Positions 1 through 64,000 of a stretch of DNA of 64,000 nt are shown here, piece after piece. Position 1 is the stretch's first letter. Each line of letters opens with the position of its first letter. The stretch spans positions 6,653,201-6,717,200 of the forward strand of contig OZ021722.1 in the NCBI GenBank assembly GCA_963978545.1. Direction: 5' to 3'. The DNA comes from Linyphia triangularis. Its lineage: Eukaryota > Arthropoda > Arachnida > Araneae > Linyphiidae. The notes below the pieces were generated by a model, which saw nothing but the letters and a program-made list of their open reading frames with translations, was not told the DNA's origin and ran no database searches. Position numbers and translations under genes: made by a program.

Positions 1-149
1 GAGTTAATTTACAGAAGAAAAAAAAAGTATAGAATTTGAACAAGAAAACTTCTGGTTACTGTCAGAAACTGAATGAAAAAAAAGAACTAGAGTTTTGAGA
101 TATAGTAATGCCCTAATAATTCTTTAAATTTATGTCTAACGAAAGAGAA

Positions 150-710
150 ACAACAAAAACAAATCAATAAATTGAACTATATTCAATGGGTAAGAGTCAT
201 TCGGAAAAGTATTTTTTTCACTGATCAGTTACCTTTTTTTTTTTTTTTAGAATATTTCCATTCTTTCAGAGCACCCTTCTAAAACATTTTAGGAAGATTT
301 ATTACCTAATAAAATAATTATAAATGCAGAATTTTTAAGCTAGATAACAAACTAAGAAATTGAACCATATTTAATGGAGGAGAGGCATTTAAAAAGTAAC
401 ACTTTTCCCTTATCGCTTATCTTTTTTTTCCCAGAATATATTTATTCTTTCAGAGCACCCTTCTAAAACATTTTAAGAAGATTTATTACTCGATAAATGC
501 ACGATATTACAAAAAAATGTATGACAAACTAATAAATTGAACTCTAATTCAATGGGTTCAAGTCATTTAAAAAGTAACACTTTTTCACTCATCAGTAACC
601 TTTTTATTTCTAGAATATTTCTATTCCTTCGGAGCACCCATTTAAAACATTTTAGGAAGATTGATTATTTAATCAAAATATTATAAATGCAGGATTTTTA
701 AAAGAAAACT
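150..710. repeat. Tandem repeat, three copies of about 181 bp
   Basis: Three diverged copies of an AT-rich unit lie head to tail. The landmark GAGCACCC recurs near 269, 452 and 631, and a second landmark (AATGGG or AATGGA) recurs near 184, 373 and 552. Each unit also carries a T-rich tract and an AAACATTTTA block. No coding potential is seen. The flanks at 1-149 and 711-1270 are AT-rich with no gene that I can support. Confidence 0.75.
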
Positions 711-1274
711 AGATTAATAAAAAATTAATCTCATTAACTACGCTTCTGTGGTGCATTTACAAAAATGATATGCTGCTATCCCAGCTACTATGAAAGTATA
801 TTTTCTACAAACTGTGAAAAAAAAAATATACAATAAACCTACCATCATATTTCACGAAAGGTTGAAATACACAACTCCTACATCGGCTCACGTAGCTTAA
901 ATATCGAATCACATATAATTTTGTCAAATTTGTAGATACAGATTGAAAACAGCAAGTAGTTTCAAAATTTTGGGCATTGATTGCATTGTAGTTTGAGTAG
1001 TATATGTTGTCTAAGAAATGCATGTTTAGGACAAGATTTACATTTCGTAAGTGTGCATCATTTTGGTTAAATTAACTGTATTCAAATCGAATTCCCAAAA
1101 TGCTTTTTTTAAATTAAAAAAAAAAATACTAATAATAAAGAGCTTGTTAAAAATCCCGACTTGCTTCAGGGTAAAAAAAAAAAAAAAAAAATGATAAGAG
1201 CGAATCTGAATTAGACAACTAACTGTAGCAATATATATAGATATATAGATATGGATATATATATATAGATATAG

Positions 1275-1472
1275 TTTTATTTATATGTTATCTACAAAAT
1301 ACTCTTGTCCCTTTTGCAAAGGACCCACACACTAACAGCTTCAGAGGATGGTCTGGGGTGCTGGTTCGCCTTCGAACGAGCACGACAGTTTATTGTAGAA
1401 GGCCTCGAAACACATTTAAAACATTGCCAAGAGCACCATGGAGTATATCGCTGGACAAATGACCAAGGGTGA
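1275..1472 (+). other. Unassigned coding-like segment
   Basis: An open frame of about 65 codons without an ATG runs from after a TAG at 1272-1274 to a TGA at 1470-1472. Its translation looks protein-like and includes LGCWFAFERARQFIVEGLET. The stretch is richer in GC than its surroundings. I do not recognise the family. It could be an exon of a neighbouring gene on the plus strand, a transposon coding fragment, or chance. A possible splice donor (AAGG/GTGACG) sits just before the stop. Confidence 0.25.
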
Positions 1473-1546
1473 CGGAGAGAAAAAGATAGTGGTCTAGTAA
1501 GTCTTCCTTATTGATGACCTCCCTGGAAGGCCAATTCAAAAGTAGG

Positions 1547-1940
1547 ACAATTTTCTGGCTGACACACGGGACATTTTGGCTCTTTTTTTTTTTCTACTCA
1601 TAAACTAAGAATTCTAAAATTACAATGATTCTAGTAATTATGTTTTTGTTTTACGCAATACTGTTTAGTGGCAAAGTTAAATCAAAAAGTAATTATTTTA
1701 ATTAGGTAAAATATACATTTAAAAGCCGGCAATGCATGACACACGTCCGTGTCCCGGTGGCTAAAATTAATTATTTTCCAATAGTTAAAATAATTATTTT
1801 TCGATATAACCTTGCCACCAACTAGTATTGTATAAAACAAAAACATAACTAGAAGAACCATCATAACTTTGGAATTCTAATTTTTTTACGAGTAAAAAAA
1901 AAAGAGCCAAATATCCTGTGCGTCCAGCCAGTGAATTGCC
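1547..1940. mobile_element. Fold-back element with long inverted arms
   Basis: Arms of about 175 bp (1547-1735 and 1760-1940) are inverted copies of each other. CTGGCTGACACACGGGACAT on the left pairs with the complement of CCTGTGCGTCCAGCCAG on the right, and both arms carry a GTTTTTGTTTTA block. The centre holds a GC-rich hairpin (ACACGTCCGTGTCCCGG). A related element lies at 28735-29275. It has no ORF of note, so it is a non-autonomous fold-back or MITE-like repeat. Confidence 0.7.
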
Positions 1941-2511
1941 CAGTACAGCTTCATGGAATTTAAAGGAATGAATACACTCAAAATGTTCAAGACTCTAGAT
2001 TTTAATACAATAAGACTTAAAATTAAAAAAAAAAAAAAAATTAAACAACCTAGACAAAAGTCCGATATACACATACTTGGACTTGGTAGCAAAAATACTT
2101 ATATTAATAAAAATAATAATTTTTTTACTTCAATAAATTGTTTATTTAATATTGACACTATAAATGTATAATAATATAAGTATTGTTATAAGCTTATGGT
2201 GAGAAATAATTTAATATTGTGAAACCTCAATATTCACAAGGAAGTCCAAGCAATGACCTGGCTAAATACTGGCCATTGTTAGATATCTCTTTGATAGTTT
2301 TTAAATAGTGATGACACAAAAAGGGTTACACACCAATCCTGTAATATACAGGCATAATATAACTCTCTCTTCTGATATCATTGATAAAAGAAACATAAAT
2401 AAAACTTAGTTTAAAAAGTATTTTATATACAAATATAGATAGATTAGTCGATTATCGCTGAGATTACTTTTTCTAAGAGAAAAAGTAGTGAACTTTATGA
2501 AAGAAACTTAC

Positions 2512-2711
2512 CAAGACCACACACCTTTCCACCGCCAATCCTCGGAAAGACGTTACTTTTTACACACGCCCGAACTTTCGCTCGAAAATAAAATTGCTGG
2601 ACATTTGTACAATAAATAAAAATTTCACTACGGCACTGAATCACACAGTTAACATATACAGGCCGACGGCGGAGAGCCGCTGCCCAACTAAGCTTCGAAC
2701 AAACACTCACG
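2512..2711 (-). other. Possible first (5' UTR) exon of a downstream minus-strand gene
   Basis: Read on the minus strand, a GC-richer block ends at 2512 in a near-consensus donor (GGTCTTG/GTAAGTTT). It starts about 1.1 kb beyond the stop codon of the RhoGEF gene. The block has no convincing coding frame, which would suit a 5' untranslated exon whose gene continues left of the window. A promoter would be expected around 2711-2950. This rests on splice-site and composition cues only. Confidence 0.3.
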
Positions 2712-3033
2712 AGAACGTCTTCTGCATTACATTTACAAGGGGAGGGGGGATAAAATGTACAAAGTTTACAAGTTAAGCCTTTTCTCGCAGTTCGAGAGGT
2801 TTTGCTCGGTTTATAACGTCCATCATTCCGAAAATTTCATGTAATGTAAACAATTGTAATACTTTCGCAGTATGTTCATATACCACAATAAATTCAGACA
2901 CTCATTAACCGTCAGCTAAATCCATCATAACTAGACAAACAACAAACACGCTTTTTTCCTCTGGCGACCTCCATTATTTAAATTTTGAGGAGGAAAATTA
3001 ACCGTCATGTTTCTTATTTCAATCACTGTAATG

Positions 3034-3494
3034 CAGGGGTTGCAGTGAGTTTTCTAAAAAATTAATTAGGAATTTTAGGGATATTTCTTAAAATTTCAGG
3101 GATAATTCTAAAACATTTAGGGATATTTTTTCTTTTGAAGCTGACATAGTACATCCTAACACAGACATATTCTTTCAAAGGCTTGTTTCAAAACCGGCAA
3201 AAAACTGACAAGCTTAAAAAAATTTAATGTCAAACAACTTTTTGGCAAAATAAAGTTGAATAATTGAGCAATTATACCATTTTGACCAAATACAGAAATT
3301 TAGTTAAATCCACTTTTCCAATCTGGAGGAATATCGAGGGGTTTTTCTGGGTTTTGGAGGAAAATCGTGGAATTTTCAGTTTTTTTTTTAATTATTTTAG
3401 GAATTATCAAAAAATTTAAGTACAATTTTAGGAATTTTAAGACGAAATAAAAATGTAAGAAATATTAGGAATTTTAAGGCGAATGCGACCCCTG
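3034..3494. mobile_element. TIR element, family B (CAGGGGT..ACCCCTG)
   Basis: The element starts CAGGGGTTGCAGTGAG and ends GAATGCGACCCCTG, an inverted pair. Inside are short reiterations of TTTTAGGGATAATTCTTAAA. Related copies lie at 8844-9400, about 12580-13115, 29763-30220 and 34700-35585. It has no ORF. I could not find a clean target duplication at this copy. Confidence 0.7.
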
Positions 3495-3827
3495 CATTTT
3501 AATGCAATAACCCCACCAAATGGACATTAGTTTGCAAAAAAAAAGTTGGGGATGGATTTGTGAGAGAGAAAAAAAAATCCATGATTAGGTTTCTCATAAA
3601 AACAAAAAAAGCAGAGGGTTCGCAAAGGGCAAAATACCCTGTTTGTTATTTGAAGAGTGGTCAAATATTTCGCCGATAGTAACTCAACTCATTAGATTTC
3701 GTTTGTGGGAAACTTCAAAAACAACCAATATTTCCCACACATTCCATAAAATTTTCGAATGATGCCACACGCCGAAGCAGTCCTCTCGTAGCCATGCAGA
3801 CTAGGCTCAAAGACACTGTTGTCGTCT

Positions 3828-61471
<57,644 letters not shown>

Positions 61472-61559
61472 CTGAAACGAGGAAACATATTAGTTCTCCT
61501 CCGAACAACACCACCATGTTCGTTTCCATTAAACACACACACACACAACAGATTTCACA

Positions 61560-61800
61560 GTGTCGCTATGGATGGGGCGTTGGACAACATCCTGGCTTGT
61601 GTCTGCTACATACAGACGCACAGGAAACACTGATTCTGCTACCTTCTCTCGCTCTGGATATGATGCAGAAGGGGAGAGAGCAAGGATAGATGAGAGTTGT
61701 GGGCTGCCTCGTAAATGTACTACTACCCGACAACGATTGAGTACGTCTGGTGACGTCACGGGTGGTAAGCCTGTTCACCTGCTCCTCTGCTCGAATGCTT
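61560..61800 (-). promoter_or_regulatory. GC-rich block with CRE-like site, possible internal promoter
   Basis: The stretch just upstream (gene sense) of exon 1 is markedly richer in GC than its flanks and contains a palindromic TGACGTCA at 61751-61758. A (GT)n tract lies at about 61531-61547. The exon 1 frame is open from here, with an ATG at about 61488 (MFPRFSNKK). This could be the promoter and first exon of a short isoform lacking PDZ and RGS-like domains, or simply exon-flanking sequence. Confidence 0.35.
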
Positions 61801-62089
61801 AATTTTAATTTTTTCCGGTCATAATACTTTCTAAAGCACTGTCTTGAAACCAATGAGTTTTTACAGCATGTAAAACAGTAATGAAAGATCATCGGCAAAA
61901 TTTGAGGGGGGAATAAGTGAGGATTTTTTTTAATTATTATTATAATTATTATTATTATTTTTTTTTAAACTTTTGGCCAGTCAGCTTATAGTTTTAAGGT
62001 CCTTATTATACAGAGTCACTGCAGTGGCGCGCGCTCGCCTCTGTTTCAGACGCTCAGTCCCTCTAAACCTGAGTGCGCCACTAACTTTT

Positions 62090-62198
62090 CAGCGGTGTGA
62101 CTTATGTTGGAGCTTTTAGCGGGCCGGATACACCAAAATATATATCTTTAATTATTATTGATTTAACAATATATAGCATTTCAGAAAACTGGAAAAAA

Positions 62199-62274
<76 letters not shown>

Positions 62275-62590
62275 ATTATTATTTTTTTATCTTAATAAAA
62301 TTACAATTGATATTTGATTCCTTTTTACAAATAATTAAAAAAAAATAGTTTTAATTATTAGTAAATCAAAGTCTAAAAAAGAAATGAATCTTTTGTTTCA
62401 AACTGACAATGCGACTTGACCTAACTTTTAATAAAAGTATTTAAACTGGACTTACAGATTTTGATTTTTTTTTTTTTTTATCTTTCTTTATTTTAAATCT
62501 TCTGTGGTGCCAGCGAGCCGCAGAAAAATCTGTCACGGGCCACGTAGTGGCTAACGCTGCTCGAAAACGAAACAAACAATCCTATGGAGC
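62090..62590. repeat. Interspersed repeat, family H
   Basis: It has GCGGGCCGGATACACC, TTTAACAATATATAGCATTT and GCCGCAGAAAAATCTGTC as in 16660-17335, with a (TA)n expansion at 62199-62270 absent from the other copy. Confidence 0.65.
62199..62270. repeat. (TA)n microsatellite
   Basis: About 35 TA repeats followed by TTATTATTATT. Confidence 0.95.
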
Positions 62591-62869
62591 TCATTTTACT
62601 GAGCCGCAGCAGTGGCTAGAAGCGGTGGCGCGCGTTCACCACAGAAGTGGCTCTGCATAACAAGAAAAAATCTCAACTATTTTTCCTTCAAAATTGGTGA
62701 TTGCGCTTTCATTACAGTTGTTTTAAAATGATGTAAAAAATCGTACGTTTCAAAGTAATTCTAAGGCAATAATTGTGTCCAAAAAAAAATGAAGCATCAG
62801 GTCTATGGAACAGGAACAGTTTGGCTTTTAAATAAAAATAAAAAAAACTATTGCAGAGGGCACCACTGC

Positions 62870-63262
62870 ATAGACATTGATGTAAGGATTTGAAATATAA
62901 AATAAAATATCTTAAGACGCCATTTTTGAATTTTCAATTTATACCATTTCATGAAGTGACGCTGACCAAACGGTATAGTGTTAGCGAGCGTGCTAGCTTC
63001 TAGACCGCGAGGTTGCGGGTTCCGAGTCCCGTGTTAGGCATGGGTGTTTGTAAATGTATGTTTGGCTTGTCTAATGACGAATGTTTCGGCGCATTATAGC
63101 CCTCGTGTTGCTGACGGCGCCAGATAATCTGAAAACAACCAAACATGAAGTGACCACCACTATCGTACCTACGCACCAAATGTCAAGGTTTTACACAAAG
63201 TAGTTTCTAAAGGCACTGGGTTAGAAGATTGTAACATAGCGAGTATAGGGAATGAGCCTCAA
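62870..63262. repeat. Long-TIR repeat, family G, split by a SINE
   Basis: The left part (CACTGCATAGACATTGATG) and right part (AAGTAGTTTCTAAAGGCACT) match 6120-7215. The SINE copy 3 lies between them. Confidence 0.7.
62961..63143 (+). mobile_element. tRNA-derived SINE, copy 3
   Basis: A box-like GTATAGTGTTAGCGAGC, B box-like GGGTTCCGAGTCCC and tail CAGATAATCTGAAAACAACC, flanked by an exact 11-bp duplication CATGAAGTGAC (62950-62960, 63144-63154). It is almost identical to copy 1, so the family moved recently. Confidence 0.92.
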
Positions 63263-63909
63263 CTAAGAGTTTCTCTTAAAGATGAGATAAAAGAAATTCT
63301 TCGCTTCCACACATTTCCATACCCCTTATTGTTTTTGTCTTCAAAAATATAATATGTTAAAGCAGAAATTAAATGTCTTTCACCATTCACCAGATACTCT
63401 CGCCACAGAATTCAAATAGCCTTGTAGTTGAAAGGGTTTCATTCTATCCATTCTATGTTTACATTTGTGGTTTTGAATGGAACTAAAAAAAAATCGATTC
63501 CGGCTCTTAGCCAAATCCGCAACTTAAATATTCAATGCTATAACACTCCACTTTGGAAAATGTTCTTTTCGGCAATAGCATGCTCAATAGTTATAGCAAA
63601 AATGAACAGTCTAAGCTTTAGCCATATTTGGAATGCCAAGGCACTAATCTTAAAAATGTTATTTATGCTATTAATTATTAACTGAAATATACTTTTTACG
63701 AGGATATCCTCCTCGCAGTTATTCCCCAACTATAAATACGTCAGTGAATAATTAACAATTCAGTAATTAGTAAGCAATTTTATTGATTGATCTAGTAGTA
63801 TATGTTATGGTGCAAGTGGAGGGATATGCTGTACCTGAGCATTGCAGTTGTAATATCTGGAGTAATGAGTTTCGAAAATCCCACAATGCAACCCCAACAG
63901 TAGACATTA
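63263..63909. other. AT-rich sequence, no gene supported
   Basis: Short open frames near 63428-63685 overlap on both strands and are not recognisable. No splice context is seen. Confidence 0.45.
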
Positions 63910-64000
63910 CAGGGTTCAAACTCAAATCACATAATGAAAATCAATGACTTTTAAGGACCTAATTAACGTTTTTAAGGACCTTTGAAAATTTGTTTTCAGG
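63910..64000. mobile_element. TIR element, family A, cut by the window edge
   Basis: It starts CAGGGTTCAAACTCAAATCA and continues with the family A interior (TAATGAAAATCAATGACTTT) to the last base. Confidence 0.78.

Noticed and set aside
61529..61898. Several overlapping frames of 76-110 codons on both strands
   Set aside because: They overlap in a GC-rich block with no recognisable protein. I treat the block as possible promoter or 5' UTR instead.

Overview
The window is AT-rich, intron-rich eukaryotic DNA from an invertebrate, most likely an arthropod. I base this on long introns with GT..AG borders, dense small DNA transposons, Helitrons, a tRNA-derived SINE and solo LTRs. The species cannot be fixed from the sequence. 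There are no bacterial operons, rRNA genes or CRISPR arrays.

One protein-coding gene dominates. It is a Rho guanine-nucleotide exchange factor of the ARHGEF11/ARHGEF12 (PDZ-RhoGEF/LARG; fly RhoGEF2) type, on the minus strand. I could splice 18 consecutive exons by hand, from 61471 down to the stop codon at 3828. All 17 junctions keep one reading frame and give 888 residues: a Ser-rich basic linker, the catalytic DH domain, a PH domain, a Pro/Glu-rich tail, two coiled-coil segments and a Ser/Thr/Pro-rich C-terminus ending in VYL. The PDZ and RGS-like domains expected further N-terminal are not in the window. They would lie beyond position 64000, unless transcripts start inside it (GC-rich candidates near 61560-61800 and 40100-40350). 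A possible first exon of the next minus-strand gene lies near 2512-2711.

The rest is introns and flanks filled with mobile elements. From left to right: a 181-bp tandem repeat (150-710); a fold-back element (1547-1940); many short TIR elements starting CAGGG, three families of which leave 5-bp target duplications; a solo LTR (6341-7035) inside another repeat; a three-level nest at 19197-21559 ending in a 460-bp piggyBac-type remnant; a hAT-like element with an 8-bp duplication inside an older element (25321-26422); a large palindrome in a DH-domain intron (about 31967-32425); and a 25-kb intron (36172-61419). That intron holds SINE copies, an inverted pair of repeats with a 23-bp minisatellite, a Helitron with about eleven 148-bp repeats (52199-54305), a second Helitron with a broken ORF (54865-55488), and another three-level nest around a solo LTR (57027-59005).

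The gene appears intact although most of its introns carry one or more insertions. The repeats add no complete enzyme. They are non-autonomous or broken, but several copies are young enough to keep exact target duplications.
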